Source of the DNA: Arenibacter antarcticus
GTDB lineage: Bacteria > Bacteroidota > Bacteroidia > Flavobacteriales > Flavobacteriaceae
Length of the DNA stretch: 64,000 nt
Assembly: GCF_041320605.1 (NCBI RefSeq)
Contig: NZ_CP166679.1
Coordinates: 3,706,001 to 3,770,000 of the forward strand
Direction: 5' to 3'
The notes under the pieces were generated by a model that was given only the letters and a program-made list of their open reading frames with translations, was not told the origin of the DNA and made no database searches. The position numbers and the translations under genes were made by a program. Positions 1 to 9,488 of the stretch are shown here, piece by piece; the stretch's first letter is position 1; the number at the start of each line of letters is the position of its first letter.

Positions 1-30
1 TACTCCCCAACGTTCTTTTAATTTCTTCAT
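1..30 (-). CDS. DUF6787-like small membrane protein, N-terminal 10 codons only
   Basis: Only the first ten codons are inside the window. On the minus strand they read MKKLKERWGV. From memory this matches the usual beginning of the small flavobacterial DUF6787 membrane proteins, which are often found next to DUF6146. A -7 box lies just upstream. An overlapping ATG four bases upstream in another frame gives MYEEIKRTLGS, which I do not recognise. The family call rests on ten residues and cannot be confirmed from this window. Confidence 0.45.
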   Translation of the reverse strand, partial: MKKLKERWGV

Positions 31-49
31 ACATCTTGATAATCGCTGG

Positions 50-57
50 CAAATATA
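50..57 (-). promoter_or_regulatory. Bacteroidota -7 box (TATATTTG) for the edge gene
   Basis: TATATTTG on the minus strand matches the TAnnTTTG -7 element. It lies 20 bases upstream of the ATG at 30 and directly after the stop of the DUF6146 gene, so the edge gene probably has its own promoter. Confidence 0.5.
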
Positions 58-62
58 AGTTT

Positions 63-521
63 TTAAATGCGGGGAACAAAGGGTCCTAAACGTTGATTGT
101 ATTTGCGTTGAAAATATATGAAGTAATTATACAGTTTATAATTTACTTCATAGCCATAATCGATATGTGGATCATAATCGATACGTAATTCATAAAGGTT
201 AGGATCGTAGGAGAATGGTTGGGAAGCCCTTATGTTCCATTCAGTCACATAAAGTTGATTCCTATTTTCCAGGAAGGATTGCGAATAATACCCTTCAGGT
301 TTGGCGATACTTTGCAGCCAAAAGTCGAATCCTGGCTCTATGATTAGTATCTCGTATTCCGTTTTTTCGTCAGCAATGGAGATGGTGTCTCCTACAGTTT
401 TTGCAAAAGCTAATTTTTCATCATCAGAAACTGCATTAACTTGTTTTGCCCCGCCACAGCCAGAAATAGACAGGGATAACAAAAAAACTAACATTCCTAC
501 ATATAACGGGATCTTTTTCAT
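63..521 (-). CDS. DUF6146 family lipoprotein
   Basis: Small exported lipoprotein of unknown function. The ATG at 521 is preferred: it places a charged MKKIP start before a hydrophobic segment and a lipobox ending ISGC at about residue 22. The longer frame upstream runs into the terminator hairpin. The C-terminal half carries the features I associate with DUF6146: YYSQSFLENRNQLY, then YDPNLYELRIDYDPHIDYGYEVNY, a tyrosine-rich acidic stretch (quoted here as overlapping short pieces). It is separated from the DUF937 gene by a terminator, so it is likely transcribed independently. Biochemical role unknown; it probably sits in an envelope membrane on the periplasmic side. Confidence 0.75.
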   Translation of the reverse strand: MKKIPLYVGMLVFLLSLSISGCGGAKQVNAVSDDEKLAFAKTVGDTISIADEKTEYEILIIEPGFDFWLQSIAKPEGYYSQSFLENRNQLYVTEWNIRASQPFSYDPNLYELRIDYDPHIDYGYEVNYKLYNYFIYFQRKYNQRLGPFVPRI

Positions 522-534
522 ACTATTAAGATAC

Positions 535-565
535 AAAAAAGCCATTTGTGATTACAAATGGCTTT
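535..565 (-). terminator. Rho-independent terminator after the DUF937 gene
   Basis: Perfect 12-bp arms (538-549 and 554-565) enclose a 4-nt loop and are followed on the minus strand by a run of T (535-540). It lies between the DUF937 stop and the DUF6146 start and insulates the two genes. Confidence 0.85.
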
Positions 566-586
566 GCTTAAATTTTGTTAAAACTC

Positions 587-1219
587 TTATTTTCCGAATA
601 GTCCACTTAGCATTCCGCCAAGGCCACCTTTCTTTTTATTGCCACCCATGACCATTCCCGCAACATCGTCCAATACACTTCCATCTCCATCGGCATCCAA
701 CAAGGTTGTAATTAAACTTCTGTTCTGATCTGGCTGACCACCCAACATACTTCCCAATAAGGTATTTAAGCCGTTGGCATCCTTAACATCGCCTTGGGCC
801 TTTTGTTTTCCTAGGTAAGCCATTACTAATGGAGCCGCAATTTTTAGAATCTGGGCTACAGATCCCGCATCCAAACCTGATTTTTGACTAAGGGCATTTT
901 CTACATTAGCCTGTTTGTTGCCAAATACATGACCAAGGATTCCTTCCCCGTCTTTAATAACGTTTTGATCTACACCTCCACCAAACAATCCGCCTAGATT
1001 ATCTAGAATACCTCCATCATGTTTGGAAGATAGTGCACTTAAAAGTCCATCTGCACCCTGGGGAGAGGAAGCGTTCTTTTTCATAGCTCCCAAAAGTAAG
1101 GGCATGGCCATACTCAAAACATCCGCAGTTTTGTTTTCTGGTTGCCCAGTTTGACTGGCAACTCCGCTAATCAACTGTTTACCCATTGGGCTATTCAATA
1201 AATCCAATAATCCTGACAT
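587..1219 (-). CDS. DUF937 domain protein
   Basis: 210-residue soluble protein rich in Gly, Leu and Asn, with repeated short helices and the DUF937 pattern. It starts MSGLLDLLNSPMGKQLISG, has a central GILGHVFGNKQ segment, then SGLDAGSVAQILKIAAPLVMAYLGKQ. The C-terminus is a Gly/Lys-rich tail (GGNKKKGGLGGMLSG). DUF937 proteins occur widely in Bacteroidota and Proteobacteria (YidB-like); their function is not established. No signal peptide is visible. It is followed by a strong terminator and is monocistronic or the last gene of a unit with serA upstream (82-bp gap). Confidence 0.8.
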   Translation of the reverse strand: MSGLLDLLNSPMGKQLISGVASQTGQPENKTADVLSMAMPLLLGAMKKNASSPQGADGLLSALSSKHDGGILDNLGGLFGGGVDQNVIKDGEGILGHVFGNKQANVENALSQKSGLDAGSVAQILKIAAPLVMAYLGKQKAQGDVKDANGLNTLLGSMLGGQPDQNRSLITTLLDADGDGSVLDDVAGMVMGGNKKKGGLGGMLSGLFGK

Positions 1220-1301
1220 CTTGCAAATGATTTTTATCGTTAATATTCGTTTTAATACAATTTACAAAAAAAAGTAGATTTCCCGTTTATTTACTTATTT
1301 A

Positions 1302-2252
1302 TTAATTGTACAGTGCAATTATCTGGGTCGCCAACTCTAGCCCTATGCGATCTTGTGCCTCTGCAGTTGCAGCACCTATATGAGGTGTTAGGGATATGTC
1401 TGGATGCATCAATATCCTTATTTCCGGAATGGGCTCTGATTCAAAAACATCCAAGCCTGCGAAGGCTACCTTCCCGCTTTCCAATGCTTCTACCAAAGCA
1501 ACCTCGTCCATTACGCCACCACGGGCAGCATTAATGATACCAACCCCATTTTTCATCAGTTCAAATTCTTTTTTACCAATGATATATGAATTTTGAGCGG
1601 GTACATGTAAACTTATAAAATCCGAAGTTTTTAATAATTGATCCAATGTTGTTCCATGAAGTTCAAAGGAAATAGACCTACCATCAAAAAAAGGAACGGT
1701 TACCGATGCTGTATCCATTAAAGGATCAACAAATAGTACTTTCATGCCCAAACCTAGTGCTATTCTTGCGGTTTCTAAACCAACTCTTCCAAAACCGATA
1801 ATTCCTATGGTCTTGTTCCTAAGTTCCATGCCGTTGGCATAGGCTTTCTTTAGTTTGCTAAAATTACTGTCCCCTTCCAAGGGCATGTTTCTATTGGCAT
1901 CATGTAGAAAACGGACTCCTGTGAATAAGTGGGCAAAGACCAGTTCAGCTACCGATGAGGAGGATGCTGACGGGGTGTTAATGACATGCAGGCCTTTAGA
2001 TTTTGCATATTCTACCTCAATGTTGTCCATACCTACCCCACCACGACCTATAATCTTTAGGGTGGGACATTTATCCAGTACTTCTTTGGTTACCTGTGTT
2101 GCACTCCTAACCAAGAGAACTGTTACCTCATTTTCATTGATGTAAGGAATAAGCTGCTCCTGTGCTACACGGATGGCTAGCACTTCAAATCCAGCCTTTT
2201 CCAAGTTTTCTTTACCGCTTTTTGATATTCCGTCGTTTGCTAATACTTTCAT
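1302..2252 (-). CDS. serA: D-3-phosphoglycerate dehydrogenase (short form)
   Basis: NAD-dependent 2-hydroxyacid dehydrogenase that should oxidise 3-phosphoglycerate to 3-phosphohydroxypyruvate, the first step of serine synthesis. The Rossmann motif GFGRVGLETAR lies near residue 153, the catalytic Arg in INAARGG, and the catalytic His in the late HIGAATAEAQ motif. At 316 residues it lacks the C-terminal ACT domain of the long form, so the classical serine feedback module is absent. It lies 92 bp downstream of serC on the same strand, which strongly supports the 3-phosphoglycerate specificity. Cytosolic. The general D-2-hydroxyacid dehydrogenase family is the alternative, but the context decides. 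Confidence 0.88.
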   Translation of the reverse strand: MKVLANDGISKSGKENLEKAGFEVLAIRVAQEQLIPYINENEVTVLLVRSATQVTKEVLDKCPTLKIIGRGGVGMDNIEVEYAKSKGLHVINTPSASSSSVAELVFAHLFTGVRFLHDANRNMPLEGDSNFSKLKKAYANGMELRNKTIGIIGFGRVGLETARIALGLGMKVLFVDPLMDTASVTVPFFDGRSISFELHGTTLDQLLKTSDFISLHVPAQNSYIIGKKEFELMKNGVGIINAARGGVMDEVALVEALESGKVAFAGLDVFESEPIPEIRILMHPDISLTPHIGAATAEAQDRIGLELATQIIALYN

Positions 2253-2344
2253 GTTTCCTGTTCTAGCCCCGTTCCGCTAACTTGGTGGGGGATTTTTTTT
2301 TATTATTAAAATTCCTAGGTAGTTGTTGAAATGAGAGGGAGGTA

Positions 2345-3409
2345 CTACCCTTTTCTCTCCAGTTCACTCATAACATCTACAAGGGTACCCACGCTTTCCA
2401 AGGGTAGGGCATTGTACATAGAGGCCCTGTAACCACCAACGGATCGGTGCCCATTTATACCACTAATACCTGCTTCCCTACACATCTCATCAAAAACGTT
2501 CTTAAGCTTATCCTCGGTCAAGGTGAAGGTGGCATTCATAAGTGATCGATCCTCCTTTTTGGCATAGCCATTGAACAAAGGATTTAAATCGATTTCCGAA
2601 TACAAAAGTCGAGCCTTTTTCTCGTTTATTTCCTCAATGGCAGTAATACCCCCCAAGTTCTTCAACCATTCCAAAGTCAACATGGACACATATATTGGGA
2701 AAACCGCGGGAGTATTAAACATGCTTTCCTTTTCTATGTGTACTTTATAGTTTAACATAGACGGAATTTTCCTGGAAACCTTACCCAGAATGTCTTCTTT
2801 AATAACCACCAAAGTGGTACCAGCTGGACCCATGTTTTTTTGTGCGCCAGCATAAATTAGGTCGAATTGCGAAAAATCGAGTTGCCTAGAAAAGATGTCT
2901 GAACTCATGTCGCAGACTAATGGAGACGCAGTTTTGGGGAATTTTTTGATCTGGGTTCCAAAAATGGTATTGTTAGAGGTCAAATGAAGATAATCTAGAT
3001 CGGTTGGGATAGTATAGCCCTTGGGGATATGATTAAAATTTTCACTTTTCGAAGAGCCAACTTCAATTACCTCTCCAAAAAGCTTAGCCTCTTTAATGGC
3101 TTTGTCACTCCATGTTCCGGTATTGAGATATCCTGCTTTTTTTTCCAATAAATTGTACGCCACCATTAAAAACTCCATACTGGCACCACCGTGCAGGAAT
3201 AGAGCCTGATAACCCTTCCCTTGTAGGTCTAACAATTCCAATGCTAGGGAACGCGCCTTGTCCATTACTTCCACAAAATCTTTACTCCTATGAGAAATTT
3301 CTATTAAGGAGAGTCCCTGGCCGTTAAAATCTAGAACTGCCTCCGAAGCCTTAATTATAACCTCCTGTGGGAGAATGCAAGGTCCTGCGCTAAAATTATG
3401 TTTTTTCAT
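2345..3409 (-). CDS. serC: Phosphoserine aminotransferase
   Basis: PLP enzyme converting 3-phosphohydroxypyruvate and glutamate to phosphoserine and 2-oxoglutarate (second step of serine synthesis; also usable in pyridoxal phosphate synthesis). The N-terminus NFSAGPCILPQEV is diagnostic for SerC. HGGASMEFLM forms part of the cofactor phosphate pocket. The PLP lysine lies in YAGAQKNMGPAG near residue 190. GHRSVGGYRASMYNA near the C-terminus is typical. Length 354 is normal. serA follows it, making a serC-serA unit. Confidence 0.95.
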   Translation of the reverse strand: MKKHNFSAGPCILPQEVIIKASEAVLDFNGQGLSLIEISHRSKDFVEVMDKARSLALELLDLQGKGYQALFLHGGASMEFLMVAYNLLEKKAGYLNTGTWSDKAIKEAKLFGEVIEVGSSKSENFNHIPKGYTIPTDLDYLHLTSNNTIFGTQIKKFPKTASPLVCDMSSDIFSRQLDFSQFDLIYAGAQKNMGPAGTTLVVIKEDILGKVSRKIPSMLNYKVHIEKESMFNTPAVFPIYVSMLTLEWLKNLGGITAIEEINEKKARLLYSEIDLNPLFNGYAKKEDRSLMNATFTLTEDKLKNVFDEMCREAGISGINGHRSVGGYRASMYNALPLESVGTLVDVMSELERKG

Positions 3410-3521
3410 TTTTTATTGTTTCTTATTTTTTGCTGTTGAATTTAGATTCAATTTTATTTTCGAGCGTTTAAAGGTCATGAATATTTCAAGACGAAAGCAA
3501 TAGGGGCTGCAAAATCTTCTA

Positions 3522-4583
3522 TTAAATTTTCAACAAGAATTCAACAGTATCCATATTGTCTGCATAAGCCGTTAACGCGGGTTTTTGGGTTTGTCCAAAT
3601 GGAATTTCATCTTCCATAAGTCCATCTGCTACAATACATTGCAATCTATCACTATCATTTCTTAAGCGAATTTTTAATTCCTCTATGGAATCGTATGGTT
3701 CGTAAAACAAAGTGGCAATAGGGGAGGCGTAGTTTGTATCTTCCTTGAGCATTAGAAAACCATTTTCCAAAATTTTAAATAAGCTCATAAGGTACACCGC
3801 TTTGTTGTAATCGTAGTTATTGGCGTATTTTGCCTGTTCCAATATTGAATTGAATGGAAAAACGGCTTTAAAAAAAGAATCGAAATTGTAGTCTTTAGGA
3901 ACAAACAGTTTGGAAACACTTCTGCACCCAAGGCCATAGTACCTAAAAACATCCTCCCCCAATGCTCTTAATTGCGCTTCGGATTCGCGGCCTGTTAAAA
4001 CGGCTACCGAATTACGGTTTTTACGGATTATATTAGATTTTTTTCCAAAATAATGTTCAAAATATCTCGAAGTATTATCACTTCCAGTGGCAATTACCGC
4101 ATCAAAATGCTCCAATCTACCATCAGCAAAAACGATATCATCTTTTAGGCTAGGTTCCATTTCTACTAAATAACTGCAAACAAAAGGCAATAACACCTTG
4201 TCATTGGAAGAAAGTTTTAGTATTGCCCTGTTTCCGCTAATAAGAGTACATAAAAAATCATGAAATCCGACCAGAGGAATATTTCCGGCCATGATCACTG
4301 CCACGGATTTGGGTGAATTTTTATTAAGGTCATATGGAGATAGCCAATCAGTCAATCTTTCACGACTAAGTAGGTCCCCCCAATTCTCTATACTAAAGAG
4401 GATATTTTCGGGTGTAAACCATCCATTTTTGTGTCCGGCCAATGTGATGGTTTCATCAAAAGTTTTGAACCACGGATTTGGTTTGAGGTCTAATTGTGGA
4501 TTCTTTTTTGCATATTCGCAGTAATCCTTGAAAAAACTGCCAAGTTTAACAAAAGCATTTAATCTAAGTGCGTGCTCGGTCAT
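3522..4583 (-). CDS. LuxC-like acyl-CoA reductase
   Basis: 353-residue protein of the LuxC/acyl-CoA reductase type within the aldehyde dehydrogenase superfamily. Motifs seen: VAVIMAGNIPLVGFHDFLC near residue 95, which resembles the cofactor-binding region of LuxC proteins, and YYGLGCRSVSKLF near residue 220 with the likely nucleophilic Cys. Members reduce acyl-CoA to an aldehyde, but the substrate in Bacteroidota is not known. It is divergent from a two-cluster ferredoxin gene and upstream of serC (112-bp gap). This arrangement suggests a redox link with the ferredoxin, which is inference. Confidence 0.75.
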   Translation of the reverse strand: MTEHALRLNAFVKLGSFFKDYCEYAKKNPQLDLKPNPWFKTFDETITLAGHKNGWFTPENILFSIENWGDLLSRERLTDWLSPYDLNKNSPKSVAVIMAGNIPLVGFHDFLCTLISGNRAILKLSSNDKVLLPFVCSYLVEMEPSLKDDIVFADGRLEHFDAVIATGSDNTSRYFEHYFGKKSNIIRKNRNSVAVLTGRESEAQLRALGEDVFRYYGLGCRSVSKLFVPKDYNFDSFFKAVFPFNSILEQAKYANNYDYNKAVYLMSLFKILENGFLMLKEDTNYASPIATLFYEPYDSIEELKIRLRNDSDRLQCIVADGLMEDEIPFGQTQKPALTAYADNMDTVEFLLKI

Positions 4584-4587
4584 TATA

Positions 4588-4629
4588 TTTGTAAAAGATT
4601 TTATTAGGCTTTACATTTGTACAAAAGTA
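4588..4629. promoter_or_regulatory. Divergent promoters between acyl-CoA reductase and ferredoxin genes
   Basis: For the plus strand, TTTG (4588-4591) and TACATTTG (4612-4619) are separated by 20 nt, a full match to the Bacteroidota -33/-7 promoter, ahead of the ferredoxin start at 4670. For the minus strand, TACTTTTG occupies 4629-4622 ahead of the reductase start at 4583; no clear -33 element was found for it. The two overlap, so the divergent genes may compete for polymerase. Confidence 0.6.
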
Positions 4630-4645
4630 TTGATACTGAATTTAA

Positions 4646-5020
<375 letters not shown>

Positions 5021-5085
5021 GGGGAAGCCGTTATTGGGAATATACCAATAATGAAAATGGGAGTTTTTTATAACTCTTGTAAACT

Positions 5086-5124
5086 AAAAGACCTGTCAGA
5101 TTTTGAATCTGACAGGTCTTTTTT
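5086..5124. terminator. Bidirectional terminator between ferredoxin and TonB receptor genes
   Basis: Perfect 15-bp arms (5086-5100 and 5108-5122) with a 7-nt loop. The arms end in A and T runs, so it can stop transcription from either side; the genes converge on it. Confidence 0.9.
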
Positions 5125-5172
5125 ATTTAGGTAACGGGGGATCGTACATTTTTTAAACCAATTTAGTAAGGT

Positions 5173-7848
5173 TTAAAAGCTAAAGCCCACTTTGGCGAAG
5201 TAATAAGCGCCTCCAAAGCCCATTTGTACTGAGTCCCAATATCCGCCACCCTCTACCCAATCGTCTTGTTGGTCAGGATATATATTGAAAAGGTTATTGG
5301 CACCAACATTTAATTTTAGGCCTTGGGCCAATTGGTAACCAAAAACTAGATCGGTCACCAGTTTGTTTTCATAGGTATCCGTAGCCTGATTGATTTTGTC
5401 TTGAAAGCTGTCGTAATCTGAGGTAGGCTCCAGCATTTGATAATCCAATAGGTCTACCTTGCTGAAATGAGTAAGGCCCAATCCAACATTAAACTTGTCT
5501 TTACTGTAGTTCATATTTAAGGTAAACTTACTTTTTGGGGCGGAAGCCAAGAGGAATCCCTTATCCCTTTCTCCAAAGAAAGTTTCCGCGTCTAGATTGC
5601 CATTGTTTACCTTATCGATCTTCATTTCATTTATATTCCCGGTAAAGGTGGCTGACAATCTGTTGTCATCAAAGCTTTTCTGCCAAGCCAGTACAATGTC
5701 TAATCCGGTGGTTTTAGTGTCAACCCCATTTACAAAGAATTGTGCCGCTTCCACATTGGGAATTTGTGGTGCATCAAAATTCCCGGTAAGGACAATACGG
5801 TCATCAACCTTTATGTAATAGCCGTCTATAGTAGCGGTGAAATCGCCGAGAGTTGCTGTAAATCCCAGTCCTGCGTTAATGGCTTTCTCTTCTTTTAATG
5901 GTCCAATACCAAAAGAGGCCGTAACGGGACTATTATTTGGGGATAGTAATTGATCCACGGCAACCCCACCTATAAAATTGGTAAAACGTAGGTTGTAATA
6001 GATTTGGGCCAAGGAAGGGGCTCTAAATCCAGAACTTACCGAGCCACGGATATTCACATTGTCCGATGCTTTTAGGCGTGCCGCCAATTTTCCGTTCACG
6101 GTACTACCAAAATCGCTAAAATTCTCAAATCTCGCCGCGGCACTTAAAAGAAATGTTTCTGTAAATTCAAATTCCCCGTCAGCATAAAGTGATAAGTTGC
6201 TCCTGCCGCGATCTACTTCGTTGGCAGGTCCGTATCCAGGGAAGCCTTGGGAACCGCCGGGACGTAGTTCGCCACTACCCGGATCTGTCGGTTGGGTTTG
6301 ATTGGTGGGGTCGGTAATTAAAAGTCCGTTTATGTCATAAGTGCCCCAAGTACCTTCCTCTCCAGCAAAAATAATAAAATTTTCCGTCCGGTATTCTGCA
6401 CCGAACGCTAGGTTCATTCCCTCTAATACATCACTGTAATATTTGGAAAAATCCAAATTCATCGTGTTCTGTGTCAAATTATGGCCCCCTGCGTCAAAAT
6501 CGGTGGGGGAAACCTCTTCCAGTGATGCATTTAAGGTGCCTTTTATGAAATAATGAAAACTGTTCTTTCCATAGGTGTTGCTAATATCTAATTTCCAACC
6601 ATTCTCCAGTGCTGTCCTAAAACCTGCAGAAAGTGAATTGTCTATAATATTCGAGGTGATCCTGGGGTTAAAGCCATTGGGGTATATAGTGGGTATAACC
6701 CTATTACCATCATTTCTGGTAAAGGCATAAGCATCTGTATCCCGGTAATTTCTACCTCCAAAAACATAGAAATCGGAGTTTTCTGAAAGGGGTACCGAGG
6801 CGTTTACCATTAGGTTGAAGCCCTGAATGGCCGCTTCCCCAAAACCCCTCCTAAAATCGAACCCTGGCCTTAAAGTCTTATTTTTCTTCAGATATTCGGT
6901 GGTGACGTTTATATAACCACCATCGCTACCAATGGCCGTCCCAAAATTTATTCCTGCTTTTACCGATCCGCCGTCCAAACTTTTATCGCTTCCTATGGCA
7001 TTACCATCCTTATCGGTATCCAATCTGTTACCATCCGTATTTGGGGTACCCGCCGGGAAATCGCCTTGGGCATTGGTGTTGTAGGCACCATATGTAATAA
7101 AACCGCTTACCTCGTCCGTATTGTCCTTTAGGACGATGTTGATGACCCCTGCAATGGCATCAGAGCCGTATTGTGCAGCCGCACCATCCCTTAATATTTC
7201 AATTCTTTTTATCGCTGAAGCTGGAATGGCATTTAAATCGGTGCCCGTATTTCCTCTACCTTTGGTGCCAAAGATATTGATCAGCGAAGATTGATGCCTT
7301 CTTTTTCCGTTGATCAGTACCAAGGTCTGATCAGGTCCCAAACCTCTTAATGTAGCAGGATCTATATGATCTGCTCCATCGGATCCAGATTGTTTGTTTG
7401 CGTTGAAAGAGGGCGCGGCATATTGTAGGAGTTCATTAACCTCTACGCGGCCACTTTGGGTCGTCACCTCTGCAATGTCTATTACATCTACGGGTACCGC
7501 AGTGTCAGTAGCCGTTCTTTTTGGACTTCTAGAGCCTACTAATTGAACCTCGTCTAGCAACATGCCCTCAGTCATGGAAACGTTAATGGTCTGCCTGCCA
7601 GACATGGGCTCTTCCATGGTGTTATAGCCAATATAGCTAAATATTAGGGTTGCATTATCAAATACAGAGATCTGATAGTTTCCATTAAAATCAGTCGATG
7701 TACCGTTTGTTGTGCCCTTTTCTACAATGTTCACCCCAACTAGAGGAAGGCCATCCTGATCAGTAACTGTACCCTTTATGGAGATTTGGGCCGTTAGAAG
7801 AGATAAGCTGAACATTGTAATCAATGTTAATAATCCGAGTGGTTTCAT
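5173..7848 (-). CDS. TonB-dependent outer-membrane receptor with N-terminal carboxypeptidase-D-like domain
   Basis: 891-residue outer-membrane transporter. Signal peptide at residues 1-20 (ends LLTAQ). The SusC-type carboxypeptidase-regulatory-like beta domain covers about 22-100, starting ISIKGTVTDQDGLPLVGVN. The plug domain covers about 105-240, with TLRGLGPDQTLVLINGKRRH and IEILRDGAAAQYGSDAIAGV. The 22-strand barrel follows and ends with an aromatic residue (KVGFSF), the usual outer-membrane sorting signal. No SusD partner is adjacent, so it is probably not a classic polysaccharide SusCD unit. The substrate could be a siderophore, vitamin, peptide or sugar and cannot be read from the sequence. 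Monocistronic. Confidence 0.9.
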   Translation of the reverse strand: MKPLGLLTLITMFSLSLLTAQISIKGTVTDQDGLPLVGVNIVEKGTTNGTSTDFNGNYQISVFDNATLIFSYIGYNTMEEPMSGRQTINVSMTEGMLLDEVQLVGSRSPKRTATDTAVPVDVIDIAEVTTQSGRVEVNELLQYAAPSFNANKQSGSDGADHIDPATLRGLGPDQTLVLINGKRRHQSSLINIFGTKGRGNTGTDLNAIPASAIKRIEILRDGAAAQYGSDAIAGVINIVLKDNTDEVSGFITYGAYNTNAQGDFPAGTPNTDGNRLDTDKDGNAIGSDKSLDGGSVKAGINFGTAIGSDGGYINVTTEYLKKNKTLRPGFDFRRGFGEAAIQGFNLMVNASVPLSENSDFYVFGGRNYRDTDAYAFTRNDGNRVIPTIYPNGFNPRITSNIIDNSLSAGFRTALENGWKLDISNTYGKNSFHYFIKGTLNASLEEVSPTDFDAGGHNLTQNTMNLDFSKYYSDVLEGMNLAFGAEYRTENFIIFAGEEGTWGTYDINGLLITDPTNQTQPTDPGSGELRPGGSQGFPGYGPANEVDRGRSNLSLYADGEFEFTETFLLSAAARFENFSDFGSTVNGKLAARLKASDNVNIRGSVSSGFRAPSLAQIYYNLRFTNFIGGVAVDQLLSPNNSPVTASFGIGPLKEEKAINAGLGFTATLGDFTATIDGYYIKVDDRIVLTGNFDAPQIPNVEAAQFFVNGVDTKTTGLDIVLAWQKSFDDNRLSATFTGNINEMKIDKVNNGNLDAETFFGERDKGFLLASAPKSKFTLNMNYSKDKFNVGLGLTHFSKVDLLDYQMLEPTSDYDSFQDKINQATDTYENKLVTDLVFGYQLAQGLKLNVGANNLFNIYPDQQDDWVEGGGYWDSVQMGFGGAYYFAKVGFSF

Positions 7849-7917
7849 AAGGATTGATTTGATTGTTATATTTAAAAGTAATGAATTTATCTTTTCCCTG
7901 ATTTATAATCGGTAAAA

Positions 7918-7950
7918 TTGACACGGGAAGTCTTAGAAATAGTATCTTTG
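7918..7950 (+). promoter_or_regulatory. ychF promoter
   Basis: TTG at 7918-7920 and TATCTTTG at 7943-7950, spaced 22 nt, match the Bacteroidota -33/-7 pattern. Transcription is expected to start near 7956, leaving a leader of about 60 nt before the ychF ATG. Confidence 0.6.
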
Positions 7951-7962
7951 CCGCTGTTAAAA

Positions 7963-8001
7963 AAGGCAGGAAAGTAAGCGCTATTGCTTTGTTCCTTCCT
8001 T
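7963..8001 (+). other. ychF: Hairpin in the ychF 5' leader
   Basis: Arms 7963-7979 and 7986-8001 pair as AAGG-c-AGGAA-agt-AAGC against GCTT-tg-TTCCT-t-CCTT. The stem would fill most of the predicted leader and ends 16 nt before the start codon. It has no T run, so it is not a terminator. It may stabilise the mRNA or tune translation. Confidence 0.45.
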
Positions 8002-8017
8002 ATAATTTATTAAAACC

Positions 8018-9112
8018 ATGAAAGCAGGTATCGTAGGATTGCCCAATGTAGGTAAATCAACTCTTTTTAATTGTTTGTCCAATGCCAAGGCACAAAGTGC
8101 TAATTTTCCATTTTGTACAATTGAGCCCAATATTGGGGTAGTGAACGTACCGGACGCCCGTTTGGAAAAATTGGAGGAGCTTGTAAATCCAGAAAGGGTA
8201 TTGCCTGCCACCGTAGAGATCGTAGATATTGCAGGATTGGTGAAAGGTGCTAGCAAAGGTGAGGGCTTGGGGAACCAATTCTTGGGTAATATTCGAGAAA
8301 CGGATGCTATTTTGCACGTACTTCGCTGTTTTGATAATGATAATATTGTGCATGTGGACAGCTCCATAGATCCAATTAGGGATAAGGAGACTATTGATAT
8401 GGAATTACAATTAAAGGATTTGGAGACCGTTGATAAAAAACTTGAAAAGGTGAAGCGTGCAGCCAAAACCGGCAATAAGGAAGCACAAAAGGAAGAGGCA
8501 GTACTTCTAAAAATAAAGGCAGGATTGGAAACAGGTACTTCCATTCGTGCTTTGGATATATCCAAGGAAGATCGGATCGAATTCGTAAAACCATTACAAT
8601 TTATTACAGATAAGCCTGTGATGTACGTTTGTAATGTAGATGAGGACGCTGCAATTACCGGTAATGCTTATGTAGAAAAAGTTAAGGCGGCCGTGGCTAA
8701 GGAAAATGCTGAAGTTATCTTTTTAGCAGTGGGTACCGAAGCCGATATTACCGAATTGGAAAGCTATGAGGAACGACAACTTTTTTTGGAGGACCTAGGA
8801 CTTACTGAACCAGGTTCGGCTAAACTGATTCGAAGTGCCTATAAACTTTTGGAATTGGAAACTTATTTTACCGCAGGGGTAAAGGAAGTCCGCGCCTGGA
8901 CCATTCCTGTAGGAGCTACCGCTCCACAGGCTGCAGGGGTTATTCACACTGATTTTGAGAAAGGATTTATAAGGGCAGAGGTCATTGCTTATGACGATTT
9001 TGTTTCCTTTGGAAGTGAAGCCAAAGTTAAGGAAGCAGGGAAAATGAGGGTAGAGGGAAAGGAGTATATTGTTAAGGATGGAGATGTTATGCATTTCCGA
9101 TTTAATGTATAA
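8018..9112 (+). CDS. ychF: Redox-regulated Obg-family ATPase YchF
   Basis: Universally conserved P-loop NTPase of the Obg/HflX group that prefers ATP and binds ribosomes. P-loop GLPNVGKS at residues 7-14, switch [19 protein letters not shown] near 67-83, and NVDE in place of the G4 motif NKxD, the hallmark of its altered nucleotide preference. A C-terminal TGS domain covers about 280-364 (ends VMHFRFNV). Length 364 is standard. Cytosolic; implicated in translation and oxidative-stress responses in other bacteria. Own promoter and a structured leader lie upstream. It is divergent from the TonB receptor gene. Confidence 0.96.
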   Translation: MKAGIVGLPNVGKSTLFNCLSNAKAQSANFPFCTIEPNIGVVNVPDARLEKLEELVNPERVLPATVEIVDIAGLVKGASKGEGLGNQFLGNIRETDAILHVLRCFDNDNIVHVDSSIDPIRDKETIDMELQLKDLETVDKKLEKVKRAAKTGNKEAQKEEAVLLKIKAGLETGTSIRALDISKEDRIEFVKPLQFITDKPVMYVCNVDEDAAITGNAYVEKVKAAVAKENAEVIFLAVGTEADITELESYEERQLFLEDLGLTEPGSAKLIRSAYKLLELETYFTAGVKEVRAWTIPVGATAPQAAGVIHTDFEKGFIRAEVIAYDDFVSFGSEAKVKEAGKMRVEGKEYIVKDGDVMHFRFNV

Positions 9113-9488
9113 TTCAACGGATTTACTAAACCGCAGCACCGTTATTTTTTCATGATGGGTTGCAGTACATTCTGGTGTCCATTATTTAAAGTGCCCCATT
9201 TAAACTATTTGTAGGCAGGCGTAGGGATTGAATAGGTATTATTTAGTCAACTTGGCTAAGATTGATGTGATCTCCTCGGAAAGATGGAATTTTTTTATTA
9301 TAATGGTCGAGTGTTGCGGCAATTGATTATAAAGTAAGGGTGATTTTATTAAATTTTTCTATTTTACCAGAGTTTCCCTTGCTATCAACAAAACTTTAGC
9401 TGTTATTGTTAATTACTTTAACGGCTAAGGGTTTTATCTTTTTATAACACTTGCTATATTAGCGACACTTGCGCTTAAAGCCCTAAAA
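9113..9488 (+). other. Gene-free stretch between ychF and parE
   Basis: No convincing ORF. A weak hairpin (AACGG 9116-9120, CCGTT 9139-9143) with a following T run may end ychF transcription. The parE promoter must lie here; I find no exact TAnnTTTG box near the start, only TATATTAG about 35 nt upstream. Confidence 0.35.

Noticed and set aside
1-34. Alternative start MYEEIKRTLGS at 34 for the edge gene
   Set aside because: The overlapping frame MKKLKERWGV fits a known neighbour family; the other has no match I recognise.
301-651. Plus-strand ORF of 116 codons opposite the DUF6146 and DUF937 genes
   Set aside because: It lies antisense to two supported genes, crosses the terminator and shows no domain.
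7981-8565. 194-codon minus-strand ORF over ychF
   Set aside because: Shadow of the ychF frame; serine-rich composition without motif.
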